From: Piezodorus guildinii
Lineage: Eukaryota > Arthropoda > Insecta > Hemiptera > Pentatomidae
DNA: 64,000 nucleotides
Reading direction: 5' to 3'
NCBI GenBank assembly: GCA_023052935.1
Contig: CM041297.1
Location: 50,449,917 to 50,513,916, forward strand
In this document: one piece after another, positions 22,735-33,080 of the stretch
Position numbering within the stretch: position 1 is the first letter of the stretch
How the letters are laid out: the number at the start of each line of letters is the position of its first letter
Notes under the pieces: model-generated
Told to the model about the DNA's origin: nothing
What the model saw: only the letters and a program-made list of their open reading frames with translations
Databases searched by the model: none
Position numbers and translations under genes: made by a program

Positions 22735-22950
22735 CTGAAGGAATTAGTCCGGGTGGCGGTCATTAAATGAAACAACTGAATAGTTTCAACTATTTTATTG
22801 TTTGCCAACGTTTCGACCCCCATTGTGGGTCATCATCAGGGCCGTATTGTTTGCCAACGTTTTGACCCCCATTGTGGGTCATCATCAGGGCCGTCATCAA
22901 CGGACTAATTCCTTCAGTAATTCTCAACGGTCAACTAATTATGTCCACAA
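22735..22950 (-). mobile_element. 216 bp foldback insertion with two tandem hammerhead-like units
   Basis: It is flanked by the 13 bp direct repeat TGAATTTGTTATA (22722-22734 and 22951-22963). An inverted repeat, CTGAAGGAATTAGTCCG against CGGACTAATTCCTTCAG, frames two 49 bp units that differ by one base. Each unit on the minus strand has CTGATGAT, a 5 bp GACCC/GGGTC stem, and GAAAC (one copy) or AAAAC (the other). There is no coding capacity. The structure recalls minimal ribozyme-bearing retroelements. Confidence 0.7.
22809..22888 (-). ncRNA. Tandem hammerhead-like cassettes
   Basis: CTGATGA, then T, then GACCC-loop-GGGTC, then GAAAC with GTTGGCAAAC able to form a short stem III-like hairpin. 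This is the best stem II in the window. The duplicate cassette lies 49 bp away. The expected UH cleavage dinucleotide is not obvious. Confidence 0.45.
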
Positions 22951-22963
22951 TGAATTTGTTATA

Positions 22964-23761
22964 GTATTTCTGATTATTTTTTTATTTTATTTTGTTTAAT
23001 ATTACTACAGTTACATTTTATTTTACCTCTTATTATGTATTTATTTTAGTTAAGCTTATTTTGTATAGTATAGTTGTAATACATTTCTTTGATTTATGTT
23101 TAACTGAAACAATTCTGTAAAACTCAACTCTATTTGTATGAGTGAGCTAGCCCGAAAACAAATAAAGAAATTTATTTATATATATACCAACACACAGACA
23201 CACACATATTTCCATGTTGTCCCTAGATTCATCATGTTAAAATACTAATGAGTATCCTAAGATGACCAGTCCATCAGCTCCTTCATGCCCACAGTGAGGC
23301 TTACCACCTGTTGGAACTGCCTAATAATCCCAGCGAGAAAAAAGTGTCTCGATTTTTCCCCGTCCAAGAGTGGCCATTGATTAGGTTTTTTCACTGACAC
23401 ACCGGAAAGGGGGAAGGTGAATCTGTTATTAATCGTGGTTACCTGTTGACTCAGTGTTGTCTGTGTGTGAGGGGAAAAAAAATCCCCCACTTACTTCTAC
23501 CTCGGTTCACTTTTTTTTTTTTTTGTTAGAGCCAGTTTTTTTCCGGACAACAGGTGGTTACTCGGGCCAGTATGTTTGAGTTTAATTGCTCAGTAAACGG
23601 TTGCGGTTTTGTGTTTTACTTTTCATTATCATCTTCACAAGAAATGGGATTTTTACAAGTTGTATAATAATTATTTACAATATTTTTTTTTTCATCATTT
23701 AGTTTGTAAAATTAGGAATCGGCACCATTAGTACTATAAAGAAATTTAAATTGAAGGATAC
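22964..23761. other. Possible retroelement 3' UTR and unknown segment
   Basis: 23020-23180 ends GCTAGCCCGAAAACAAATAAAG and resembles a 3' untranslated tail with a polyadenylation signal. 23255-23520 is low-copy with an unmatched minus frame (23257-23490). I recognise neither. Confidence 0.3.
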
Positions 23762-23766
23762 AAAAA

Positions 23767-23827
<61 letters not shown>
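23761..23827 (+). repeat. A-run and (TA)n microsatellite
   Basis: About 24 A residues followed by about 20 TA units, immediately upstream of the SINE head. Confidence 0.95.
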
Positions 23828-23830
<3 letters not shown>

Positions 23831-23831
23831 A

Positions 23832-23936
23832 TAAGCCGATGTTTGTTGTATCGCTAGAGCACAAGTCTACCCAGCTAATGAGTGGGTTCGGAATCCAGTA
23901 CCGGAAGGATTTTTTCATCAAATAAACAGATGGGGA
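23832..23936 (+). mobile_element. SINE-B, 5' tRNA-like part (left of Jockey insertion)
   Basis: Degenerate tRNA-like head: TCGCTAGAGCACAAGT for box A and GGGTTCGGAATCC for box B, then AAGGATTTTTTCATC and the A-rich linker before AAACAGATGGGGA. It matches the minus-strand SINE at 31916-32218. The remainder continues at 28484 after the Jockey insertion. Confidence 0.7.
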
Positions 23937-24328
23937 AAAACAGGTGATGACAGTGTAGTAATAAGCACGTGCTCTGAATGTGTCTGTTCGAAATATGATT
24001 TATTCTTTTTTTATAAATGATATTTATGTGTGATTCTTATCTCTAAAGGACCAGTTATTGACCTAGTTCAGAAAGTTATAAAAGTTATAGGATTTATATG
24101 TAAGTAACAATTAAAAAAGTGCAAAAAATGTGAAGTGGTGGAAGGTTATAGTGCTGCAACCCATACAGTGTTATGTTAAATTGGATAAATAATTAAGAAC
24201 CATTTCTTTTATGTTCGGTTTTTCAAAACAGTGCACGGTACTTTTGTTTATAAATAGGATCAGTGATTGTAAGTGAATAATTACTAATAGTGAACATTTA
24301 TACTAGTGGATATAAGTAGTGTGGGGCT

Positions 24329-25588
24329 ATGATGCCCGAAGAGGACAGATGTATGGAACTGCTACAAGAGGCAGGTCCTTCTGTCTCTACTGAGGAGAAC
24401 AACGAATGGGAAGTGGTAACGGGAAGAAAACGGCCTTGTTCTTCAGGAGAGCTAAGAAAAATCACCAAAAAAATTAACAACATTGAAACTACAAACAGGT
24501 ATGACCCACTTTTAAAAATCAATAATACAGAAGCCTACAATCAACCAAATGAAACAGACAGTAAACAAGTAAAACCGCCTCCTATATTTTTAAATGGAAT
24601 TCAAAATATAGAAGCCTTAATTTCATTTTTAAAGAAAGAAATAGGCCAAAATCACTTTAATATTAAATCAACAGTTAGGCATGTGATACTTTACCCAGCC
24701 TCGCCGGAATCATACAGATCGGCCGTACGCAGTTTAAAAAAAGTGAACGCCGATTTTCACACTTATCAGTTGTCAGAAGATAAGAACCCGAGAGTGGTTA
24801 TTAAGGGTCTCCATGCATCTACTCCAGAATCGATTATCAAAGAGGAATTAAAAACATTGGGGTATGACGTTTCCAACGTTACCAATTCCATATCAGCCCG
24901 AACTAAATTGCCACTAAATATGTTTTTTGTTGATATAACAAAAAATACATATAATGAAAAAATATTCGACTTAAATTATATTTATTACACCAAAATAAAA
25001 ATTGAAGAAGTCCGAAAAAAGAGAGAAATTCCACAATGCTTTCGGTGCCAGGGCTTTGCCCACACCAAATCTTACTGCTACCACCAGCCACGTTGTGTAC
25101 GATGCGGGGAGGCCCACGAAACATCGGCATGCCTCAAAACTAGAAATACTCCTGCCAAATGTGCCAACTGTGAAGGGGCACACCCAGCCAATTACCGGGG
25201 ATGCCAGGCTCTCAAGAACCTGAGAGCACAGCGAGCCCAGAAGTACCGTCCTCCGCCGGTGACTGTCGAACCTCCACCAGACTTAGAGCAGTACCCACCT
25301 CTACCAAACAGCCCTTATCAACAGCAGCCTTCGGAACCTTTCACTTTACTTCCAAGAATGGAGCGCCCGAACTGTCCTCGACCGAACTTAGAGACTCATC
25401 AGCCTAAGCCATATCCAAGATCAGGTATGAGGGAAGATAGTTGTCAGCTGGTGCAACCAGCTGCGTCTTTACCTTCCCAACAAACAAATTTATTAAATAA
25501 TTTAAGTGCCCTCATCCAGCCCCTTTTGACCCTAATGAATCAAATATCACAACTAACACAAGCCCTAACTGCTACTTATGGACATTAG
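24329..25588 (+). CDS. Jockey ORF1 (Gag-like nucleocapsid protein)
   Basis: A 419-residue RNA-binding protein that packages element RNA. Its N-terminus is acidic. Residues about 90-225 hold the PRE_C2HC-type fold typical of Jockey Gag (PRVVIKGLHAST near 154, then a FFVDI strand). Three zinc knuckles follow: CX2CX4HX4C at about 236-249, CX2CX3HX4C at about 257-269, and CX2CX3HX6C at about 275-289. The tail is proline-rich, with a hydrophobic leucine/glutamine C-terminus. The frame is intact. The stop overlaps the ORF2 start by about 11 bases, implying coupled translation, as in many Jockey elements. A nearby in-frame M at codon 2 is an equally possible start. Confidence 0.93.
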   Translation: MMPEEDRCMELLQEAGPSVSTEENNEWEVVTGRKRPCSSGELRKITKKINNIETTNRYDPLLKINNTEAYNQPNETDSKQVKPPPIFLNGIQNIEALISFLKKEIGQNHFNIKSTVRHVILYPASPESYRSAVRSLKKVNADFHTYQLSEDKNPRVVIKGLHASTPESIIKEELKTLGYDVSNVTNSISARTKLPLNMFFVDITKNTYNEKIFDLNYIYYTKIKIEEVRKKREIPQCFRCQGFAHTKSYCYHQPRCVRCGEAHETSACLKTRNTPAKCANCEGAHPANYRGCQALKNLRAQRAQKYRPPPVTVEPPPDLEQYPPLPNSPYQQQPSEPFTLLPRMERPNCPRPNLETHQPKPYPRSGMREDSCQLVQPAASLPSQQTNLLNNLSALIQPLLTLMNQISQLTQALTATYGH

Positions 25589-25949
25589 TTCTCTGACTGT
25601 TGGCTCCTTGTCAATCCTTCTTTGGAACACAAACGGAATACTTCGACATAAAACTGAACTGGAAATTTATATGCAACAAAAACGTATTGACATTGTACTT
25701 CTGACGGAAACACATCTAACTTCACGTAACAAACTTTACATACCAAATTATACTTTGTACAGAACAGACCATCCAGACAATACTGCCCACGGAGGGACAG
25801 CCATACTAATTAAATCTAACCTTAAACATTATCCAATACACGTAAACTCGACGGCTCAAATACAAATAACAGGAATACAGCTACAGCTACAGACCAACCA
25901 CAGAAACATAACAATTGCTTCTATCTACTGTCCCCTAAATATATTTTAA
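25578..25949 (+). pseudogene. Jockey ORF2 part 1: endonuclease N-terminus
   Basis: The first 123 codons of ORF2 encode the start of the apurinic-like endonuclease that nicks target DNA. LLWNTNGI gives the catalytic Asn strand, VLLTETHL the catalytic Glu, and GGTAILIKS a core strand. The frame hits TAA at 25947-25949 soon after IYCPL. Homology resumes in another frame just upstream of 25958, so one base appears to be missing in or near the CCCC run at about 25931. The ATG at 25578 is the natural start because it overlaps the ORF1 stop. Confidence 0.92.
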
Positions 25950-25957
25950 CAGAGCAA

Positions 25958-27007
25958 ATGTTCGTAGAACTCTTTCAATCATTTGGTAGAACATTCCTTG
26001 CTGGAGGCGACTTCAATGCGAAACATCAACACTGGGGTTCACGTTTATGCACACCAAGAGGCAGGAGACTCATGTCTGCTGTTACTCAGTTGTCATTAAA
26101 TGTATTTGCCCCCGACAAACCAACTTACTTACCAAATTCTCAGTACAAAAAACCTGACGTACTTGACATATTTGTAGCCAAAGATTTGACAACTCTACCA
26201 ATTACCATTATTACCGAAACAGATCTTGGCTCGGACCATTTACCGGTAACCCTGATGTTGGGGGTAGAAAAATTCTTTGCAGAAAGGAGACCATCACTCA
26301 CTTACGGCGTCATGAATTGGGACATCTTTAATGAATATATTAATGACCAGCTTACCGTGCCTAAAGCATTAAAAACCGAAAAGGATTTAGAAGAAGCGGT
26401 TGAACTTTTCACCTCAACCATCCAAGAAGCTGCCTGGTCCTCACAAGAAATAAAAAGAAGGCAAGGAGTAAGTTTACCGTCCTACCCTCAATACATCAGG
26501 GACCTAATAAGAGCCAAGAGACGATCACGAAAACAATGGCAAACTAACAGACTTCCTTCAGACAGACGAACCTTCAACAAACTTAATAATGAACTGAAGC
26601 GAGAAATACGAAAATTTAAACAAACTAACTTTGACAAATATCTGGAAAACTTGACAACGGACGACAGCAGTCTTTGGCGACATACCAAGCGCCTCCTAAA
26701 ACATCGCGAAGTGTCCGTCCCATTGAGAAAAGATGATGGTTCTTGGGCTGTGTCGGACAAAGATAAATCTGTAATTTTTGCTGACTATCTTTTAACTGTT
26801 TTTAAAACTCACACAGACTTAACAGACATACAACACGAAAATTATGTGCAGAAAGTCTTAGACTCACCTCTTCCTATGTCCTTTCCGCCAAAAACCTTTA
26901 CTCCTTCTGAAGTATCAAGACAGATTATGAAAATGCCAAAAAAGAAGACTCTGGTTATGACTTTATCACTGCTGAGATACTACAAAAAATCCCCAGAAAA
27001 GCTTTAG
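25958..27007 (+). pseudogene. Jockey ORF2 part 2: endonuclease C-terminus and linker
   Basis: This continues ORF2 in a shifted frame. The endonuclease completes with FLAGGDFNAKHQHWGS (catalytic Asp/Asn) and LGSDHLPVTL (catalytic Asp-His). A basic linker follows (RDLIRAKRRSRKQW, then REIRKFKQTNFDKYL) and the pre-RT region up to QIMKMPKKK. A second single-base loss near 26945-26955 (ACTCTGGTTATGAC) throws it out of frame, and it ends at 27005-27007. All endonuclease catalytic residues are present, so the damage is only frameshifts. Confidence 0.92.
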
Positions 27008-27084
27008 TCTTCCTTACAACACTGTACAATGCTATACTTAGGACAACTAAATTCCCTATCCAATGGAAATATTCTTCAATTTCA

Positions 27085-28284
27085 ATGGTACATAAACCTA
27101 ACAAAGACAAACATAGACCTGACTCTTATAGACCTATTAGCCTTCTTCCGGTATGTTCGAAAATTATTGAAAAACTGTTGTACGAACGGATTATTAACAT
27201 ACTGACAGACCACGACATATTACCAGATCACCAATTCGGATTTCGCTCTTTTCATTCCACAACACAACAGCTACACAGAGTTACCGACTACATTACTACT
27301 GCACTAGAACTAAAACAGTACGCATCTGGGGCTTTTTTGGATGTTACTCAGGCTTTTGATAGAGTATGGCACCAGGGTCTTCTTTTTAAACTAAAACCTA
27401 TACTTCCAAGCACATATTACTTAGTTTTACAATCTTTTCTCTATGACCGTTTCTTCTCTGTCCGACATGGTTCTGAGACCTCATCAATAAAACCAATCTC
27501 TGCAGGTGTACCCCAAGGTTCTATCCTGGCCCCTCTTCTCTACTTAATATACACATATGACTTACCAACAGACCAAAACATCTTAACTGCGACATATGCC
27601 GACGACACTGCAATTATTACGAGAAACACAGACCCTATACAAACCAGTATGATATTACAACACCATTTGGACAACGTACAAAACTGGTGTAAGAAATGGA
27701 AGTTAAAAATTAACCATGACAAGTCACTACATATTACTTTTACACTTAGACGCGGAATCTGCCCTTCAGTTTACATAGACAATCACCCTTTACCGCAAAC
27801 AAATACAGTAACGTACTTAGGACTAATATTTGACAAAAGATTGACATGGGGTCCACACGTCAAGACAAAACGTAAAACGCTAAACTTTCGACTTAGACTA
27901 TTATATTCAATATTACATAGACGTTCTAAATTATCCACCAGACAGAAACTAAATGTTTACACTTATTTATTAAAACCAATATGGACTTACGCTTGCCAAA
28001 TATACGGACCCGCTAAAAAGACACACATACGAAAAATACAAACCTTTCAATCGCAATTTTTAAGACTAGCAATTAACTCACCACCATATGTGTCAAACGA
28101 TACCCTACACACTGACTTACGTATTCCAACTACAATAAACCACATTCGACTGACTTACAAACGATTTCACGACAAACTAAATGGACATAGAAACAAACTT
28201 GTACAAAACATGGCTACAACTGACATACCATACATAACTCGGCGTAGGCTGAAAAGGAGTTGGATGAGGGACCTCCTAGCCTGA
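27085..28284 (+). pseudogene. Jockey ORF2 part 3: reverse transcriptase
   Basis: 399 codons carry the RT domain (homology starts upstream, near 26955). Motifs in order: DSYRPISLLPVCSKIIEKLL, FGFRSFHSTTQQL, FLDVTQAFDRVWH (first catalytic Asp), GVPQGSILAPLLYLIY, YADDTAII at about 171-178 (catalytic Asp pair), WCKKWKLKINHDKS, YLGLIFDKRLTW. The C-terminal tail RRRLKRSWMRDLLA recurs in truncated copies at 9885 and 36020. All catalytic residues are intact. Adding one base at each break would give an ORF2 of about 900 residues, normal for the clade. Confidence 0.93.
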
Positions 28285-28419
28285 AAAAATAGTTTGTTTT
28301 TCGAATGTCAGGAGTACGCACCACTGGGTACTATCTCCCTCATGCCAACCCATGCTATGTTTATCAAATAGAACTCATTTGCTGATTGTAACATATACAG
28401 GTGCAAATAAAAATATTAA

Positions 28420-28422
<3 letters not shown>

Positions 28423-28467
<45 letters not shown>
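28423..28467 (+). other. Jockey poly(A) tail
   Basis: About 45 uninterrupted A residues at the 3' end just before the target duplication. The length suggests a young insertion. Confidence 0.95.
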
Positions 28468-28471
<4 letters not shown>

Positions 28472-28670
28472 AACAGATGGGGATTCAGTCACAACCTCCC
28501 CTCGGGTATGTGAGACCCGTCAGACAACTAGTGGTAACTCTTAGAAATAGGCATAGGGGGTGATGACCCTGTTATAAAACTGTCATCCAGAATCACCGTG
28601 TGCAATTATAGGAAACCATACGGCATAACCAAAGGCCTCCACAGTCTGTCGCGACAATTAAAAACCCAAA
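28468..28670 (+). mobile_element. SINE-B, 3' part (right of Jockey insertion)
   Basis: After the second copy of the target duplication the SINE resumes: CCTCCCCTCGGGTATGTGAG, ACCCGTCAG, GTGATGACCCT, then CTGTCGCGAC. This matches the reverse complement of 31930-32110. Together with 23832-23936 it rebuilds a SINE of about 300 bp. Confidence 0.75.
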
Positions 28671-29122
28671 AAAAGAATAAAAGTTTCCAAGAAGAAGGAG
28701 TTCCTGAAAAACAATTACATTAAGAAATGTATAAGAATAGAAATCATTGAGGATAATGTCATACAAGGAGTACGTTAAGGTCTAGTGAAAAAATGAGACA
28801 AACACATGCGAGAATCCAGGAAGATAAAACCAGATCAGAATAGCAGACATCCCTTAAAGCCTCCCTTCGATGAAAGCCATTGAAAGGGAGATATGAAAGA
28901 AGAAAAGGGGTGCTAAAAAACAAGTTAGACGTGTCAGCGATTATTCAGGTCCCACTCTTTTAATGTCTCTGAATGAGAACACATACTTAAAGATGTAGAA
29001 TCAAGAATCTCAGGATAAAAATATATTTCATAAGTGAATGCCTAGGAAGAACTAGTTATTTCAATTATTTTGACGTTATCACGCCAATCGTTCTCCACAC
29101 ATTTCTCCAATTTTTAAATTTT
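28671..29122. other. Intergenic, no gene seen
   Basis: A-rich low-copy sequence with no open frame of note. The candidate 12 bp target repeat of the next insertion begins at 29123. Confidence 0.4.
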
Positions 29123-29134
29123 AAATAATTGTTT

Positions 29135-29631
29135 ACTGGACAAACGCTCCAACCTTCCTCTTAATTACAAAAAACTCATTTATATGACCATAATAAGACC
29201 GATATGGACTTACGGAGTAGAGCTATGGGGCTCTACTAAACCATCGAATTCCTCTCGTATCCATCACTTACAATCCAAAATCCATCGGAAAATCTTCAAT
29301 GCTCCTTATTGTGTCAAAAACATTCTCATTCATAAGACCTTCCATATGTTGCTGACTTAGCCCGAATTAGTACCATTCCTTCCATAAAAACTCCATTACC
29401 ACTACAATCCATTAATTTCAATCCTTGCTTCCTCTTCAATCCCTGATAATCCTCCGAGACGTCTGAAAAGAAGATGGCCACGGGACCTTCTAGTTTAGAA
29501 TATTTTTAGAGTGCTTTCACTGGGTGGTGTCTCTAAATGTATTTCATGACAGTTTTATATATTACCATCACATTTACTAGATTTATTTTTATTTAATACA
29601 GTTGTAAATATTAATAAATATGTTTAAAAAA
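29135..29631 (+). pseudogene. 5'-truncated Jockey-type ORF2 end and 3' UTR
   Basis: It reads LDKRSNLPLNYKKLIYMTII, then RPIWTYGVELWGSTKPSNSS, then SKIHRKIFNAPYCVKN, then after stops RRLKRRWPRDLLV. It is the same subfamily as 11940-12660 and 44090-44830. A possible 12 bp target duplication with one mismatch, AAATAATTGTTT / AAATAATTATTT, lies at 29123-29134 and 29632-29643. The 3' end is A-rich. Confidence 0.8.
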
Positions 29632-29950
29632 AAATAATTATTTGTGTTGTTAATAAGTTACATAGGCCATTATAATAGATAATTTTTTTTTAATTTTACT
29701 TGGCATTATTGAAAATTGCGTTTTTTTTTTTATATCAGCCATTATATTTTTATACTTTATAAATAATTATATTTTCAGCAAATAAATAACTTATTAGCTA
29801 ATCAAAAATACTAATCCTAATATAACTTGTAAGTGGCAACCCTGAATCATCGTAAATAAGCGAAAGTAATTTTGCAAAATAACAATTATGGGCTAGACAA
29901 ATACTTGTGAAGAAACCTATCAGCGGTAGCTCTTCAATGTTCATTTAAGA

Positions 29951-30048
29951 CTAGCTGACCCGACAGACGATGTCCTGTCTTAACTACTATCTTATTAGTA
30001 AAATCGGTCAAGCCGTTCACGCGTGATGCGACTACCAAGAGATTCATT

Positions 30049-30096
<48 letters not shown>
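29951..30096 (+). mobile_element. RTE/SINE-type 3' tail with (TA)n
   Basis: ACTAGCTGACCCGACAGACG, then AAATCGGTCAAGCCGTTCACG, then ATTCATTTATG and (TA)n (30051-30096). This order is the conserved 3' tail shared by many insect RTE elements and their SINEs. It is only about 100 bp plus the TA run. Confidence 0.65.
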
Positions 30097-30097
<1 letters not shown>

Positions 30098-30289
30098 CAG
30101 GTGTCGATAACACCGAGGTAAGTGTTCCATATTAATTATAGATTTTTTTTTTGTGACCATATATTTTGTATCTTGTGTGTAATCTAGTAGACTTCAAAAG
30201 CCAAGATGATAAAGCACATGTTTGGGTCGAAATATAGAATTGAGCAATGAAAAAAGTAAATTACATCCTAACAAAGGACATGTTTATGA

Positions 30290-30680
30290 CGGTTTGGGGA
30301 GGTTTATCTAAGCATTAATCCCGGCCTTATCAAGACTAGAGCCCCGACAATACAGAAGGTCGTAGATGCAGACCAGCAGCGGGCAGAGGCATGCGCCCGC
30401 AGCGCCTCCTCTTCGCAAGAGAAGCCGGGGAACAAAGGAAGGCGGGAGAGCTATGGAGATGGTTTTCCTCCGAGCTATGATATATTCGGACCATGTCCGA
30501 CCCTACTCCATCAAGGGACAATGTCTTTTGATTTGTGCCGAAGCCCCTAACTCTCCTCCCGTGACAATAGCGTCACTGCCACACTTTCGTCTATCTTAGC
30601 TCTGTCCGTCTGAACTCGATCGTATGTCAGCGCTGTAGCTCGGAGGTGGCCTTTCTCAATACAGGTCAGTTAAACCTTAC
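30290..30680. other. GC-rich low-copy patch
   Basis: Clearly higher GC than its surroundings. Short frames run on both strands (30336-30599), none with a recognised motif. It contains an inverted pair around GCTCGGAGGAAAAC / GTTTTCCTCCGAGC. It could be a decayed mobile element or a promoter-like island. Confidence 0.3.
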
Positions 30681-30978
30681 GGAATAGTGGTCAAACGTAC
30701 CTGTACATCAAACTATTTTATTAGCAGTTATTTTTTAAATATATAATAATAACAACAATAAAAAGTTCTTTATTTATTCTGGAACAAGTCCTATTAGAAT
30801 ATTACAAAACACAATAAATCTGGCCTGACAATTAAAGCCTTAGAGTATGGAATAGAAAAAAAAAATACAATGATTAGTAATAAGTAAAAAACAATAAAAA
30901 AAAAGATTGAAAATAAATAATCATTATGATCATATACATAGGTAGCCTCTAAATAAAAAATAGAATACAGTGTTTTTT

Positions 30979-31795
30979 ACTTCCCCTAACCAATATATGA
31001 AATATATAGTAAGAGAAAGTATTGCGATCTTTGAAATTTTCGAATTCCAGTTTTTAACGTAAATACACGTTTTTGGGTCTCGTGACTCCAAATAACCAAG
31101 TCCCGAAAAAAGGTCTGTGTGTGGCAACTCTAGCGCGGAAAAGAAAAGAAGTACGAAACTGAAATTTCACCTGAGATGTAACAGCAAGTTATTCACAAAA
31201 AGTGCTTCTTTATACCATATATACGATTTTCTAAAAAAGGCACTAACGATCTCGATGAAACTTCCACATTTCGATGTAAAATGGGCTTTGATATCATTTA
31301 GGTTCATTCAGATTAAAATAGTCTTACAGGGCTTGAATTACGAAATTTTAAATTTCCTTCTTCTAAAGTACATTTAATTATTTTGGTTTCATGCAATAAC
31401 GATATCATCTGATTAGCATTGCTAATAAACAGCTAAATATACAAGTTGAACGAATTTGATAACCACCTAGTGGAGAAAGGAACACAAAAATTGCATGAAA
31501 AAATATTTGTGTTCTTTTGGACCTAAAAACAGTAATATAGATGTATAATATACCGTTAGAAAGCTAAAGATTTTAGAAAAAATTATTATCTTATACACAG
31601 AATTGTAAACAATAACGGAGAGTGATGAAACGCCGATAAAACAAACTGATTGTTGTAGATAATCATATAATAGATTATTTAATAAGACACATGTTTCTAT
31701 TGAAATTCAAACTAATTAATTCTTTGACAATTTATTTTTATCTCTAAAATTATTTATAAATTGATTAAAAGGGAGGTATGAAAAGTCGTGTGTTG
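30979..31795 (+). repeat. R1 family repeat, nearly full length
   Basis: It starts ACTTCCCCTAACC with the palindrome AAATATATAGTAAGAGAAAG and ends GGTATGAAAAGTCGTGTGTTG. The shared flank (TTAACCTAAAAACTTC to GATCAGAGATA) continues to 31915 and matches 21705-21835 inverted. A minus-strand frame at 30930-31127 carries part of the R1 peptide. Confidence 0.82.
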
Positions 31796-31915
31796 ATTTT
31801 TTAACCTAAAAACTTCCCCCGCATGTTTTACTTTGATCTGATTCTGGAAAAATATTTTTTTATGGATTTTTGTAAAATATGAATTGATCGCTAACTTGTC
31901 TGAGGATCAGAGATA

Positions 31916-32218
31916 TCTTCTTTTTCCAGTGGCGCGACAGGCCGTGTAGGCCCTGGGCCTCGCGGTGTAAACTCCTGCGAGTTTAACACTCACGTTTCAC
32001 GATGCATTTTTTTAGTGTAGGGTCATCACTACCTACGACTAATTTTGCGAGTGGCCACCCTTTGGCTGACGGGTCTCGCATACCCGGGGGGAGGCTGTGA
32101 GTGAATCCCCATTTTTTTTTTACATCCTTACAAAAGCCCCGCCGGGACTGGGAAATCGAACTCAGAACCTGTAGCATGAGAGACTAGCGCGCTAGCCACT
32201 CAGCCACGGGCTCCCCTA
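31916..32218 (-). mobile_element. SINE-B, complete copy
   Basis: A tRNA-derived SINE flanked by the 11 bp direct repeat GATCAGAGATA (31905-31915 and 32219-32229). On the minus strand the head reads GTGGCTGAGTGGCTAGCGCG (box A region) and GAGTTCGATTTCC (box B), a Ser/Leu-like tRNA pattern. The body follows (ACCCGTCAG, GTGATGACCC, CTGTCGCGCC) with a short A-rich tail. The minus-strand open frame here is incidental. Confidence 0.85.
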
Positions 32219-32231
32219 GATCAGAGATAAA

Positions 32232-32690
32232 ATGACCTTATTTTATTTTATAGATTTAGAAAATTACCCATACAAATCTTATTAGGATTGATAGAAAACG
32301 GCTAAATGTAAAAGTTGTACGAATTTGATAAACAAATATAGGAGAAAAGAACGAAAATATTTATTTAATGTAAATTTTGTTTTTTTTATCACAAGTACAG
32401 CAACATATATGTATAATATACCGTTGGGAAGCTACAGATTTTAGAAAAAATATTATCTTGTATACAAAGTTGTAAAAAGTAATGTAAAATTACTTATGTT
32501 ATTAAATTATACATAATAATTTAATATTGATATATTATTTAATCTAAAAATCCAGCAAAACTAAAAACAAACTTTTATTCAAATTAACTTTAAAAGTTTG
32601 TAAATTTAAATTTATTTAATAGTTCTTAAATTGATTTTAACAGCCAAGTAAAGTGAAAGTCATGTGTTGCCCGCACCAGATTATTTAATT
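32232..32690 (+). repeat. R1 family repeat, 5'-truncated
   Basis: It follows R1 from the GATTGATAGAAAACGGCTAAA block to AAAGTGAAAGTCATGTGTTG and CACCAGAT at 32690. It has small internal indels. Confidence 0.78.
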
Positions 32691-32769
32691 TAAAAAACAA
32701 TAAAAAATTTCTTCAATACCAAACGTTTTCTATTACTTTTTTTTCTATCAATATCAATCAACGTGAAGG

Positions 32770-33080
32770 TCTTGAATGAATGGCGAAAAGGTCTTGGACA
32801 TATAGAGAAAACAAATTAAAAAGTGCTAAAGCCGACCATTAGATGATGGGGCTCATTATCAAGAAAGTGCAGGGGTGAGGAGGTAGTTATCGCCCGCCTG
32901 AGGATAGGACACTGCCGCCGTCACTCATGACACCCCATGGCACGAAGGGATCCACCTCGATGTCAATAGTGTAAAGTGACTCTCACAGTAAGTCTTATTT
33001 CTGAAGATGTCCTCGTTACAGTTGGGAATTTGTAGGTTCCTCTGAGGTATTGAGTGATGGCGATCGATCAAATCATCAGT
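32770..33080 (+). pseudogene. Non-LTR retrotransposon RNase H-type remnant
   Basis: With frameshifts it reads WGSLSRKCRGEEVVIARLRI, then GHCRRHS, then PMARRDPPRCQ, then CKVTLTV. EEVVIARLRIGH followed by a Cys-rich segment is the junction of RNase H and the C-terminal zinc-binding region in I/LOA/R1-type non-LTR elements. There are several stops, so it is an old relic. Confidence 0.6.

Larger units (their letters stand above)
23937..28467 (+). mobile_element. Jockey-clade non-LTR retrotransposon, full length
   Basis: A 4.5 kb element with 5' UTR (23937-24328), ORF1, an overlapping ORF2, a short 3' UTR and a poly(A) of about 45 bases. A 16 bp direct repeat AATAAACAGATGGGGA (23921-23936 and 28468-28483) flanks it, and it sits inside a SINE-B copy. 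Presence of the 5' UTR, intact ORF1 and a long poly(A) argue for recent retrotransposition. ORF2 is broken by two one-base frameshifts, so this copy as sequenced cannot move itself. Confidence 0.95.

Noticed and set aside
23712..23921. 69-codon minus frame with IYIYIY and F-runs
   Set aside because: It is a translation of the (TA)n and poly(A) microsatellite.
24903..25183. Minus-strand frames of 70-75 codons
   Set aside because: They are shadows of Jockey ORF1, whose zinc knuckles are unambiguous on the + strand.
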